Source: CAUZIR01 sp965250195
Lineage (GTDB): Bacteria; Chloroflexota; Dehalococcoidia; Lucifugimonadales; UBA2962
NCBI GenBank assembly: GCA_965250195.1
Contig: OZ252295.1
Span: 2,418,001 to 2,482,000, forward strand
Direction: 5' to 3'
DNA length: 64,000 nucleotides
The notes below the pieces were generated by a model that was not told the origin of the DNA, ran no database searches, and saw only the letters and a program-made list of their open reading frames with translations. Shown here one piece after another: positions 41,660-50,246 of this stretch. The translations under genes and the position numbers were made by a program. Position 1 is the stretch's first letter; the number at the start of each line of letters is the position of its first letter.

Positions 41660-42664
41660 TTGACTGCCCCGGAGACAAGCGACTCGGCATCGGGCCGCAT
41701 GCTGGTAGTCGCGGGACCGACGGCGGTGGGCAAGTCGGTGTTCGGGCTGGAGGCGGCGCGGCGGTTCGGCGGTGAGATCGTAAGTGCCGACAGCCGCCAA
41801 GTGTACTCGGGGTTGGACATCGGGACGGCTAAAGCGTCCTCGTCCGAACAGCGGGCGATTCCGCACCATCTCATCGACATACTCCAGCCCGATGGCGATT
41901 TCGGTCTGGCGGTTTTTCTCGACCGGGCGAGCGACGCCCTCGGGGACATCTGGAGTCGAGTAAGGCTACCGGTGGTGGTGGGCGGGTCGAGCCAGTACGT
42001 GTTCGCGCTTATGGAGGGTTGGAGTCCGCCCAGGGTGCCGCCCGATCCGGTATTGCGGGCCGAGCTTGAGCGACGCGCAGAGACCGAGGGTCCCGAGTCG
42101 CTACACGCCGAGCTGGCCGCCATCGACCCCGAGGCCGCTGGGAGGATAGACCCGCGCAACGTGCGCAGGGTGATCCGAGCACTCGAAGTGCGAAACACGC
42201 AAAGCCCCGAACGCGAGCCCGGTACGAATCGCCAAAGCGACGATGAGCGCTCGCGCGAAGAGCCTGGAGCGAAGCCCGTGAGCGGAGAGCATCCGGCGCG
42301 AAACACCCTGGCCATCGGCCTGACGATGCCCCGCAAGGCGCTTTACCGGCGGATAGACGCCAGAGTGGACGGGATGATGGAGGCTGGATGGCTGCGAGAG
42401 GTCGAGGGGCTGGTTGAACGGGGCTACGGGCCCAAGCTCACGGCAATGTCGTCTATCGGCTACCAGGAGCTCTCTGAGCACCTCAACGGCGGCGCTGGCC
42501 TGGCCGACACCGTACAGATGATTAAGCACCGGACGCATCGTCTGGCGCGTAACCAGTATGTGTGGCTCAGACGGGCCGGGTGGCTGGAGTGGTTCGAGGC
42601 CGACGAGGAGGGCCTTTCGAAGGCGATGGATAGGGTGGGGGAGTGGCGGGGTGGAATGCCCTAG
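41660..42664 (+). CDS. miaA: tRNA dimethylallyltransferase with repeat-derived insertion
   Basis: The family marks are clear: VVAGPTAVGKS near residue 15, VSADSRQVYSGLDIGTAKAS near 37-56, HHLIDI near 64, VVVGGSSQYVFALMEG near 105 and RRVIRALEVR near 170. The start is uncertain. TTG 41660 gives 334 residues, and ATG 41699 gives the usual N terminus. Between residues ~175 and 212 lies a hydrophilic insertion (TNRQSDDERSREEPGAK) made by a copy of the dispersed repeat. It prenylates A37 of tRNAs reading UNN codons. Confidence 0.9.
   Translation: MTAPETSDSASGRMLVVAGPTAVGKSVFGLEAARRFGGEIVSADSRQVYSGLDIGTAKASSSEQRAIPHHLIDILQPDGDFGLAVFLDRASDALGDIWSRVRLPVVVGGSSQYVFALMEGWSPPRVPPDPVLRAELERRAETEGPESLHAELAAIDPEAAGRIDPRNVRRVIRALEVRNTQSPEREPGTNRQSDDERSREEPGAKPVSGEHPARNTLAIGLTMPRKALYRRIDARVDGMMEAGWLREVEGLVERGYGPKLTAMSSIGYQELSEHLNGGAGLADTVQMIKHRTHRLARNQYVWLRRAGWLEWFEADEEGLSKAMDRVGEWRGGMP
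42226..42264 (+). repeat. Short palindromic repeat, diverged copy 4 (inside miaA)
   Basis: The sequence starts GAATCGCCAAAGCGACGATG and has GCGCTCGCGC where copies 1-3 have GGCCTTGGCC. It is read in frame with a 3-base insertion relative to copy 1. The centre has changed on both arms so that it remains self-complementary. Confidence 0.6.
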
Positions 42665-42667
42665 AAT
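42662..42667 (+). promoter_or_regulatory. -10 hexamer for leaderless dapF
   Basis: TAGAAT overlaps the miaA stop, followed by six bases and ATG 42674. There is no ribosome binding site in the gap. Confidence 0.5.
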
Positions 42668-42673
42668 GAGTCT

Positions 42674-43537
42674 ATGAACCGCGAGAAGGGCGACGTGCTG
42701 GCGTTTACGAAGATGCACGGCGCCGGTAATGACTACGTGTTTGTCGATGGCCGGGGCCTGGACCTGGACTGGCCGTCGTTGACGGTCGCCGTCAGCGACC
42801 GGCACTTCGGGGTGGGCTCGGACGGGATCATTTTGGCGCTGGAATCGACCCGGGCCGACCTGCGAATGCAGATGTTCAACGCCGATGGCTCCGAGGGGAA
42901 GATGTGCGGCAACGGCATACGCTGCTTGGTCGCGTTCGCGGTCGAGATCGGGCTGTTGCCGGCAGATCGGACGCGGGTTGCTGTGGAAACTGCCTCTCGG
43001 GTGCTGGACGTGACGCCGATATGGCGCGACGGCCGCATGGTGCGCGCTCGCGTGGACATGGGCGAACCGCGGTTTTCGGCAACCGACGTGCCGTTCGAGG
43101 TGCCGGGTAGCGACACGCTGGAGGACTATCTTCTCGGCGTGGACGGCTCCACGTTTGCCATCACCGGAGTGTCGATGGGCAACCCGCATGCCGTCGCCGT
43201 GCTGGACGAGCCTGTGGCAGGCGTCGAACTGGGCCGACTTGGGCCGCTGATTGAACGAGACGAGAGGTTCCCGGAGGGGGTTAATTTCGGGGTGATCAAT
43301 GTGCTTTCGGCAGACCAACTCGACGTGCGGGTCTGGGAGCGGGGATCCGGCCTGACGATGGCCTGTGGCACGGGCGCTTGCGCCGCCGCGGTGGTAACTC
43401 GACGCAAGGGCCTGACGGGAGACTCGGTGACGGTGAATCTGCCGGGCGGAGAGCTTCAAATAGAGTGGTCGGGCAGGGGACCGGTCATCATGGAAGGCCC
43501 GATCGAAAGGGTCTTCGATGGGGAGTGGCTGATTTGA
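42674..43537 (+). CDS. dapF: Diaminopimelate epimerase
   Basis: This 287-residue protein has KMHGAGNDYVFVDG near residue 12, FNADGSEGKMCGNGIRCL near 68-85 with the first catalytic cysteine, and GSGLTMACGTGACAAAVV near 220-238 with the second. It interconverts LL- and meso-diaminopimelate. The next gene is a DapL-type aminotransferase, so the pair completes the shortened lysine and peptidoglycan precursor route. Confidence 0.96.
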   Translation: MNREKGDVLAFTKMHGAGNDYVFVDGRGLDLDWPSLTVAVSDRHFGVGSDGIILALESTRADLRMQMFNADGSEGKMCGNGIRCLVAFAVEIGLLPADRTRVAVETASRVLDVTPIWRDGRMVRARVDMGEPRFSATDVPFEVPGSDTLEDYLLGVDGSTFAITGVSMGNPHAVAVLDEPVAGVELGRLGPLIERDERFPEGVNFGVINVLSADQLDVRVWERGSGLTMACGTGACAAAVVTRRKGLTGDSVTVNLPGGELQIEWSGRGPVIMEGPIERVFDGEWLI

Positions 43538-43631
43538 GCCGGTCAGCCGGTGTTTGGTCTTTCTGGCCCATGTTCAAGGCGCTGCGAGCAAATCTCCGAA
43601 TAGCTAACTTAAACGTAAAGAGCAGGTGGGA

Positions 43632-44804
43632 ATGAAATTTGCCAGCCGCATAGACCGGGTGCCGCCGTACCTGTTCGTGGAGATCAGCCGCAGCATCGCC
43701 AAAAAACGCGCAGAGGGCGAGGACGTCATCAGTTTCGCCATCGGAGACCCTGACCTGCCCACCCCTGAGGGCGTGGTGGAGGCGTTGAGGGAGAAATCGC
43801 TCGACGCGGCCAACCACAGGTACCCGGAGACGGACGGGCTGCCGGTGCTACGCCAGGCGATGGTGGACTGGTATTCGAAACGCTTCGGGGTGTCCCTCGA
43901 CGGGGACAAGGAAATGCTCCCGTTGATCGGGGCGAAGGAGGGCATTGGCCACGTGCCGCTTTGCTTCATCGACCCCGGTGACATCGCGTTGGTGCCGGAT
44001 CCAGGTTACCCGGTGTATTCGGTCGGCACGTGGTTCGCGGGCGGCGAGTGCCACTTCATGCCGCTGACCGAGGAGAACGGCTGGCTGCCGGATTTCTCGG
44101 CCATACCGGTTGAGACGGCCAACAAAGCCAGGTTGATGTGGCTGAACTACCCTAATAATCCCACCGGGGCCGTCGCCACCGGGGCCTTTTTCGCCGAGGC
44201 GGTGGAGTTCGCCCGGTCGCACGATATCGCGCTACTGCACGATGCCGCATACACGGAGTGCTCGTTCGACGGATACAGGCCGCCCAGCTTTCTCGAAACG
44301 CCGGGGGCCATGGACGTGGGCATGGAGTTCCACTCGCTGTCCAAGAGCTACAACATGACCGGCTGGCGCGTAGGCATAGCGGCGGGCAACGCCGATATGA
44401 TCGCGGCGCTGATGACGATCAAGTCCAATCTCGACTCCGGCATTCCCCAGGCGGTTCAGTACATGGCCATCGAAGCGATGAAGGCCACGGAGGCCGAGGT
44501 AGACGCGCGCAACGCCATTTACCAGCGGCGTCGTGACCGGGTGGTCGAAACGCTGGAAGGTATCGGGCTGCACGTCGATCCGCCCAGGGCGAGCCTGTAC
44601 GTGTGGGTGAGGGTACCGCAGGGATACACGTCGGCCGACTTCACGGGGCTGCTGCTCGACGAGGTGGACGTGGTGGTGACGCCGGGCAGCGGATACGGGC
44701 CCAGCGGCGAGGGCTATGTGAGATTTTCACTGACGATTTCGGACGACGACATGGAACGCGGCCTTCAGCGCCTGGCAAGCCTGGACATCTCCCATGAGCC
44801 GTAA
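43632..44804 (+). CDS. dapL: LL-diaminopimelate aminotransferase
   Basis: I use ATG 43632; a GTG two codons earlier overlaps the AGGTGG site. The 390-residue class I aminotransferase has RIDRVPPYLFVEI near residue 5, FAIGDPDLPTP near 36, IGAKEGIGHVPLCF near 98, WLNYPNNPTG near 170 and the PLP lysine in FHSLSKSYNMTGWRVG near 236-251. This pattern, with FxEI and GDPDxPTP, is that of the DapL/MalY-like branch used in Chloroflexota. dapF upstream supports the role. Confidence 0.85.
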   Translation: MKFASRIDRVPPYLFVEISRSIAKKRAEGEDVISFAIGDPDLPTPEGVVEALREKSLDAANHRYPETDGLPVLRQAMVDWYSKRFGVSLDGDKEMLPLIGAKEGIGHVPLCFIDPGDIALVPDPGYPVYSVGTWFAGGECHFMPLTEENGWLPDFSAIPVETANKARLMWLNYPNNPTGAVATGAFFAEAVEFARSHDIALLHDAAYTECSFDGYRPPSFLETPGAMDVGMEFHSLSKSYNMTGWRVGIAAGNADMIAALMTIKSNLDSGIPQAVQYMAIEAMKATEAEVDARNAIYQRRRDRVVETLEGIGLHVDPPRASLYVWVRVPQGYTSADFTGLLLDEVDVVVTPGSGYGPSGEGYVRFSLTISDDDMERGLQRLASLDISHEP

Positions 44805-45957
44805 GAAGTTTGTCTATACCCGTCCGCACGCCGAGAGGGCGCTCCTCGTCGGCGTGTCGGTACGGGGCTCGCGCGGGCCGCTGTCGATGGACGATTCGAT
44901 GGCCGAGCTTGCCGAACTCGCCCGGAGCGCCGGCGCGGTCGTGGTCGGCTCCATGACCCAAAAGTTGGCCAGACCGACCCAATACTATCTGGGAGCGGGC
45001 AAACTCGAGCTCCTCGGCGATTCGGTGCGCGATCGGCGCGTTGACACGGTGATCTGCGACGACGAGCTGACACCTACCCAGCAGCGCAACCTTGAGCGTG
45101 CCATTACCGGGGTCAAAGTCATCGACCGCACGGCGCTGATTCTCGACGTGTTCGCATCGAGAGCCCAGACGCGGGAGGGGCGATTGCAGGTCGAGCTGGC
45201 CCAGCACGAGTATCTGTTGCCCAGGCTGGCCGGCCAGTGGACGCATTTGGAACGTCTGGGCGGTGGCATAGGCACGCGGGGACCGGGGGAAACCCAGATA
45301 GAGACAGACAGACGACTCATTCGAGACCGTTTGCAGCGCTTGAAAAAGGAGCTAGACTCGGTTCGCACGCATCGCAACCTGTACCGATCTCGCCGCCGAG
45401 AACGGGGCCTTGAAGTCGTGGGCCTGGTCGGCTACACGAACGCGGGCAAATCGACGCTTCTGAATGCGCTCACGGGAGCGGCCGTGGCGGTTGAAGACAA
45501 GCTTTTCATGACGCTCGACCCGATCACTCGCAAGCTGCGCCTGCCCGACAACAGCGAGGTTCTGTTAACTGACACGGTCGGTTTCATCCAGAAACTGCCA
45601 ACTTCGCTCGTGGCAGCCTTTCGAGCCACGCTGGAGGAGATCGCAGAATCATCGCTGATATTGCACATAGTCGATGTTACGCACCCGAACGCGCCCCAGC
45701 ACGTAGACGTCGTGGATTCCGTTTTGAGTGACCTGGGGGCCGGTGACAAGCCACGGGTGCTGGTTTTGAACAAGGTCGACTTGATCGGGCCCGCCGAGGC
45801 GCTCGATGACCTCGCAGCTTTAGCCCCGGCCCGTGTGATGGGAGACTCGAACACGCCTGTGGCGCTGGTCTCGGGGACGGAGCGCATTGGTTTCGGCGAT
45901 CTGCTCAGGCGTATCCAGGAAACCCTGCGGGAGCGGGAACCGGCCACGCCCCGGTAA
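44794..45957 (+). CDS. hflX: Ribosome-associated GTPase HflX
   Basis: The gene begins 11 bases before the dapL stop and encodes 387 residues. The N-terminal domain has YYLGAGKLELL near residue 65 and VELAQHEYLLPRL near 133. The helical hairpin GGIGTRGPGETQIETDRR near 153-170 is diagnostic. The G domain follows: GYTNAGKSTLLN near 213, DTVGFIQKLP near 258 and NKVD near 327. HflX splits stalled ribosomes after stress. Confidence 0.95.
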   Translation: MSRKKFVYTRPHAERALLVGVSVRGSRGPLSMDDSMAELAELARSAGAVVVGSMTQKLARPTQYYLGAGKLELLGDSVRDRRVDTVICDDELTPTQQRNLERAITGVKVIDRTALILDVFASRAQTREGRLQVELAQHEYLLPRLAGQWTHLERLGGGIGTRGPGETQIETDRRLIRDRLQRLKKELDSVRTHRNLYRSRRRERGLEVVGLVGYTNAGKSTLLNALTGAAVAVEDKLFMTLDPITRKLRLPDNSEVLLTDTVGFIQKLPTSLVAAFRATLEEIAESSLILHIVDVTHPNAPQHVDVVDSVLSDLGAGDKPRVLVLNKVDLIGPAEALDDLAALAPARVMGDSNTPVALVSGTERIGFGDLLRRIQETLREREPATPR

Positions 45958-46225
45958 ACACCCACGGTCAAACTCCGTTTAGCGCTGACCCAAGGCGTCG
46001 GCGGCCATGTAACAGTGTTGATACCCCTCGCTCAGGCGATTTGATTCGAGCCCGGTCGGCCCTAAGTGCGTTTCGTCAGATCCAACTGCTTCTGTGCGGG
46101 CGTCGTTTGGAGCGAAGACCTGATGGCCGGGGGAGTGGGAGCTGCCCGCTTCCTGCCCGGCGGTTTAACCCGACCTTACTTCGCACTATATACGTTATGT
46201 AAAGTTGCCAGGTTCGGATTTGCTG
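45958..46225. other. Intergenic region between convergent genes
   Basis: This 268-base gap separates hflX from the convergent TIR-like gene. I see no reading frame with convincing codon use, no clear terminator with a T run and no RNA gene. It contains an AT-rich patch near 46180-46205. Confidence 0.4.
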
Positions 46226-47296
46226 TCAGCTGGCGACGTGGATGACGCCGGCCTCGTTTAAAGCCTTGAGCAGGCCTAGGGCCGATTCGGCTTCACTCCC
46301 CGAATCCAGGCTAACGGCGCGCACGGATAACTCGGACAGGCCCGCATCGGCGGAGCCATCGGCGATGGCCACGACCAGCCTGGAGCCGTAGAGGACCGAT
46401 GCGGCGCCGACCATGAAGCCGAGGATCTGCCCGATGGAGCCGTCGTCGTCAGCGGAGCTGGCCACGAGGACCGCCGACGCACACTCACGCATGGCGGTCG
46501 ATATCTCGGTTGACATCGGGGCACCCTTGCGGCGCCCCACGTCGAAAACGGCTTGATCGATGCCGAAGTCGGCCAGCAGCGCCTGCACCTGCCCGGCGGC
46601 CTCAGGGGAACCGAAATGACCCACGAATACCTTGGTGGGGGCCCGCAGGGCCGCAGATGTGTCCGCGGGCGCGCTCGCGGGCTCGGCCCGGACCCCGTCA
46701 CCGTCCCGGTCGGCTCCCGGGCTCTCGACTTGCTCTGCGGGTGCCTCTGCGGCCCGCACGGCCTTGACGCTGACCCACAGAGAGCCTCCTACGTCACGGA
46801 GCAGGCCGACATAGGTGCCGTTAGCCACGATGATGTCCAGGCACTCCTGAGCCAGCTCGGGGTCGATGTTGTGATCGCGCTCCAATATGTTTCTGGCGAA
46901 CGCCGCTTCGGGGAGCCGCTTGCCGTCCAGAGCCTCGTAGAAGGTCCTGAACACGTCGGGCCGTAGCGCGCTTTCCACCAGGGCCTGGCGGCGCTCCTCC
47001 TCGCTCTTCGGGGCGACGGCAGCCCTTCCGGCCTCGGTCAAAGAGATGCGGGCGTCGTTGTAGCCGCCCAGGGTCAGGCCGTATCGCGCCGATGACTTGA
47101 GCCGCATTACGAAGCCGCTGCTGGACGGTGTGGTCCTTAGTTCGCCAGCCAGCATCATGCGGTCGAAGGGTAGTCCCGAGTTGGCGTTCTGGATGCCCCG
47201 CGCCACTCCCAGGGCATCCTTCAAAGGATGCACCGGGTAGCTACGGACCTTCCTGGTCCTGGGTCGCTTTTTCGCGCTCCTGCTCTCAGCCTGCAT
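46226..47296 (-). CDS. DUF5343-like plus TIR-like nucleotide-binding protein
   Basis: The 356-residue protein has a basic N terminus, then a winged-helix-like region (residues ~20-85: PLKDALGVARGIQNANSG, SSSGFVMRLKSSARYGLT and ARISLTEAGR). A helical region runs to ~165 and an Ala/Pro/Asp linker to ~210. A C-terminal Rossmann-like domain begins KVFVGHFGSPEAAGQVQALL. That domain resembles TIR-like (PF10137-type) domains of CBASS-associated and stand-alone immune proteins. A defence role is inference, and no cyclase partner is adjacent. Confidence 0.6.
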   Translation of the reverse strand: MQAESRSAKKRPRTRKVRSYPVHPLKDALGVARGIQNANSGLPFDRMMLAGELRTTPSSSGFVMRLKSSARYGLTLGGYNDARISLTEAGRAAVAPKSEEERRQALVESALRPDVFRTFYEALDGKRLPEAAFARNILERDHNIDPELAQECLDIIVANGTYVGLLRDVGGSLWVSVKAVRAAEAPAEQVESPGADRDGDGVRAEPASAPADTSAALRAPTKVFVGHFGSPEAAGQVQALLADFGIDQAVFDVGRRKGAPMSTEISTAMRECASAVLVASSADDDGSIGQILGFMVGAASVLYGSRLVVAIADGSADAGLSELSVRAVSLDSGSEAESALGLLKALNEAGVIHVAS

Positions 47297-47870
47297 GCCT
47301 ACCCCGAATTAAAATCGATTCCGTCACAGCCTCTATACCGGAATGAGCGAGTCATTTTTTCAGGAAACGTTGAAAGCCCACTGCGATGGCTCGAAGTTCC
47401 GTCCATCGATTCTAACAGGTCAAACGTTCTGCACGTGATCCTTAAGGCATATCCAGATGGGGTGAAATAATTTCAGGGCGGTGAAAAGCATATTCGGTCA
47501 GCCCAGGACTTGGTAAGTGAGTGGCCATGATCTGGAACAAACGGTTGATCTTTTCATCACTGTTCTGAAATGTGAGGTATTTTCTGCATAACCCACCGGA
47601 TCGTCAACATCAATCCGAACCACCTGACCGGCCCGTAACTACCGGTAATGTCTTCCCCGATTTGGGAACGAAACTGCCATGCGACAACGGACCATCCATC
47701 AAATAATGTAAACAAGCGTCCGGAGGCCTAACCGAAATGTACGGGAGGGCGTTTACACAGGCTAAAACGGGACTGCGTGATAGACTTTTGGCGTTCCCAA
47801 GTGCGTTGACCGGCGCCGCCACCGTGTCGGCGCCTGAGTGCGCTTTTCGGCCAATGAGGTGGCCATCGAT
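47297..47870. other. Long intergenic region before ctpA
   Basis: These 574 bases between divergent genes have lower GC than their surroundings and no convincing reading frame. A GGCGCCG/CGGCGCC hairpin lies at 47812-47834, shortly before the peptidase gene, and could shape its leader. I cannot assign promoters with confidence. Confidence 0.4.
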
Positions 47871-49172
47871 ATGAAACGAAGGTTGCTCCTGAACAAAACC
47901 CCCCTACCCTACCTGCTCGCCTCTGTTTTCGCCCTGGTGCTGGTCGCCGCCGCCTGTGGGAACGGTGCCGCCGCACTTGTGACGAACCCGGTCGACCCGA
48001 CGGAGGGTGAAGTCACGTTGGCGAACGACATCGACTTCCCCGAGATAATCCCGCTGGACGACCCCCTGGAAGCACCTTCCGAGGTGCCCGAGGAGCTGCG
48101 GATCATCTGGGAGGCCTGGGCGATCCTTACCCGGGACCACGTTGACCGGGCGGACCTCGATCCCTCAGCCATTTCGGAGGGTGCGATACGGGGCATGCTG
48201 GCCGCTCTCGGCGACCCTCACACCAATTACGTGCCCCCGGAAACGTTCGCGGTCGACTCCAACGACATATTCGAGGGCGAGTTCGAGGGCATCGGAGCCC
48301 ATGTCTCTTCAAACCGAAACGGGGTCATCGTCATAGTGGCCCCCATTGCCGGCGGCCCCGCAGAGGCGGCCGGCATCCGCCCCGGTGACCAGATTCTGAG
48401 CGTGAATGGCGAGTCGATCGAGGGCCTCAGCGTGCTGGAGGCCGTCACGCTCATACGGGGGCCCAAGGGCACCGTTGTGACGCTCGAAGTCAAACACCTG
48501 GGGGCGTTGGACCCGGTGATAATCGAGATAATCCGCGGCGTTATCCCGCTGACCAGCGTGCTCGTGCGCAGCCAGCCGGGGGACAAGTTCCTCCACGTGC
48601 GTTTGACCAACTTCTACCCGGACACCGCTCAGGAGCTGGACGACGCGATCAAAAAGGCCGTCTCCGTCGGTGCTGAAGGGCTGGTCTTGGACGTCAGGGA
48701 CAACCCCGGGGGCCTGCTCAGCTCGGTCGTGGACATCGCCGAACTGTTCCTCGAGAAAGGGCTGGTGCTGTACCAGGTCGATGGCGCCGGCAAGCGCACC
48801 AACTGGAACATCAGGTCTCCCGGCGACTTCGCGGAGTTGCCGATGGTCATTTTGGCCAACGGATTTAGCGCCAGCGCCAGCGAGGTCCTCGTCGGAGCAC
48901 TGCAGGACCACGAGCGGGCCCAGCTAATCGGTGAGGCCACGTTCGGCAAGGGCAGCGTTAACATTCTTCGGCCCCTGAGCAACGGAGGCGGCATGTTCAT
49001 CACCACATCGCGCTGGTACACGCCGCTGGGGCGCCTGATACAGGACGTGGGCCTGGAGCCCGATATCGAGGTGATGGCCACCGACCCTCGAGACAGGGAC
49101 GTCCTGCAACTCGAAAGAGCGCTGGAAGAGTTGGAGCGCCTGGTCGCGACGCCCGCGTCCGCAGGCGTCTAG
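47871..49172 (+). CDS. S41-family C-terminal processing protease, lipoprotein
   Basis: I choose ATG 47871 with GAGGTGG upstream, giving 433 residues. A signal sequence ends in the lipobox LVAAAC near residue 25-30, so it is probably anchored outside the membrane. A PDZ domain (IAGGPAEAAGIRPGDQILSV near 153-172) is followed by the protease core: DVRDNPGGLL near 272, the serine in NGFSASASEVL near 325 and the lysine in ATFGKGSVN near 350. It degrades or trims envelope proteins from the C terminus. smpB follows. Confidence 0.92.
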   Translation: MKRRLLLNKTPLPYLLASVFALVLVAAACGNGAAALVTNPVDPTEGEVTLANDIDFPEIIPLDDPLEAPSEVPEELRIIWEAWAILTRDHVDRADLDPSAISEGAIRGMLAALGDPHTNYVPPETFAVDSNDIFEGEFEGIGAHVSSNRNGVIVIVAPIAGGPAEAAGIRPGDQILSVNGESIEGLSVLEAVTLIRGPKGTVVTLEVKHLGALDPVIIEIIRGVIPLTSVLVRSQPGDKFLHVRLTNFYPDTAQELDDAIKKAVSVGAEGLVLDVRDNPGGLLSSVVDIAELFLEKGLVLYQVDGAGKRTNWNIRSPGDFAELPMVILANGFSASASEVLVGALQDHERAQLIGEATFGKGSVNILRPLSNGGGMFITTSRWYTPLGRLIQDVGLEPDIEVMATDPRDRDVLQLERALEELERLVATPASAGV

Positions 49173-49193
49173 CGGGCCGGGAGGGCTCGTGCC

Positions 49194-49667
49194 ATGTCCG
49201 CCGATAAGCCGTCGGGTCGCAGCAAGACCCTAGCGCTCAACCGCAAGGCGCGGTACAACTACGAAATTCTTCAGACCCTGGAGGCCGGGATCGTTCTCAC
49301 CGGCACCGAGATCAAGTCCATCAGGGCTGGCAACGTCAACTTCGCAGACGCCTACGCTCTGCCCAAGGACGGCGAGCTGTGGCTGCAAAGCGCCCACATC
49401 GCCGCCTACGCCTCCGCGGACCGCGACAATCATGACCCCACCCGACCCCGCAAGCTCCTGCTCCACCGCAGCCAGATCCGGGACCTGTCGCGAGAGGTGT
49501 CGGCCAAGGGCCTGACCCTCGTTCCGCTGCGCCTGTATCTGAGTCATGGTCTGGCGAAGGTAGAGCTGGGCCTGGCCAGGGGCAAGCGCCAGCACGACAA
49601 ACGTCAGACACTCATTGAGCGCGAGCGCAAGCGCGAGGCCGAGCAGGCGATAAAGCGCCGCTATTAG
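49194..49667 (+). CDS. smpB: SsrA-binding protein SmpB
   Basis: The 157-residue protein has NRKARYNYEILQTLEAGIVLTGTEIKS starting near residue 15 (beta-barrel tmRNA-binding surface). RPRKLLLHRSQI lies near 83-94, and the basic C-terminal tail GKRQHDKRQTLIER ends in KRRY. It binds tmRNA for trans-translation. The tmRNA gene (ssrA), often nearby, is not found in the following sequence. Confidence 0.96.
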   Translation: MSADKPSGRSKTLALNRKARYNYEILQTLEAGIVLTGTEIKSIRAGNVNFADAYALPKDGELWLQSAHIAAYASADRDNHDPTRPRKLLLHRSQIRDLSREVSAKGLTLVPLRLYLSHGLAKVELGLARGKRQHDKRQTLIERERKREAEQAIKRRY

Positions 49668-49698
49668 CGGAAGAACGCTAATGGTTTGGGGCAAATAA

Positions 49699-49726
49699 AC
49701 CGGCGCGCCCTGACGGGCGCGCCGGT
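49699..49726 (-). terminator. Terminator of the small HTH gene
   Basis: A 12-bp stem ACCGGCGCGCCC/GGGCGCGCCGGT with a TGAC loop. On the minus strand it is followed by TTATTTG, a short T-rich tail, so it best serves the minus-strand gene at 49751. It may also stop smpB transcription from the other side. Confidence 0.65.
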
Positions 49727-49750
49727 TCGGGTACGGCTAAAAGTCGCTAA

Positions 49751-49975
49751 TTAGCTGACGCGCTTGACCTCGATCGACTCGCCCGGGGCCAGGGCCACCC
49801 GGCGAACGTTGATGCCCAGCTTCAGGAGCCAGTAGCCCAACGTGGCCTTGCTCACGCCGAGCTGATCGGCGGTGGCCGAAAGCCCCTGCTCGGTAACCAG
49901 CTCAGGGAGCATCTTCTCCAGCGGGCGCTGAAACCGCTCTTCAACCGCGACCATCTTCTTGGTTTTCTTGTTCAT
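49751..49975 (-). CDS. Small helix-turn-helix protein
   Basis: The 74-residue protein has a helix-turn-helix at residues ~27-53 (TEQGLSATADQLGVSKATLGYW) with a basic N terminus, so it probably binds DNA. GGAGGAG precedes ATG, a promoter with a 17-base spacer lies upstream, and a terminator follows, making a complete single-gene unit. Its target is unknown. Confidence 0.7.
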   Translation of the reverse strand: MNKKTKKMVAVEERFQRPLEKMLPELVTEQGLSATADQLGVSKATLGYWLLKLGINVRRVALAPGESIEVKRVS

Positions 49976-50008
49976 TGTTGACTCCTCCTCTAATGGTGTC
50001 TAGTAATC

Positions 50009-50037
50009 AGATTAGCGACGATCTCATATTGAGTCAA
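50009..50037 (-). promoter_or_regulatory. Promoter of the small HTH gene
   Basis: Minus-strand TTGACT (50037-50032), 17 bases, then TAATCT (50014-50009), about 33 bases before the ATG with a good ribosome binding site between. This contrasts with the leaderless genes nearby. Confidence 0.5.
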
Positions 50038-50234
50038 TAAGTTATTCAACCCTTTTCTAAGAATTTTCTAACTCATTTCACAGTACCTGCTCAATCGCAC
50101 CCGGCAATGGCGTTTCTACAGGCACGCTCGATCAGCGAAGCGCCCGGCCAAAACGTCATAATCTTTACTGACACGGCTATTTATTGTGTAATAAATGATC
50201 ACTAGCTACGAGGGTGCACTCCGACCAGCTTTGC

Positions 50235-50240
50235 GATAAT
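50235..50240 (+). promoter_or_regulatory. -10 hexamer for leaderless DUF6391-like gene
   Basis: GATAAT is followed by six bases and ATG 50247. No ribosome binding site fits in the gap, and the upstream GTG at 50214 is therefore not needed. Confidence 0.45.
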
Positions 50241-50246
50241 GGGACT

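Noticed and set aside
49668..49700. tmRNA gene next to smpB
   Set aside because: Only a short spacer and a terminator hairpin follow smpB.
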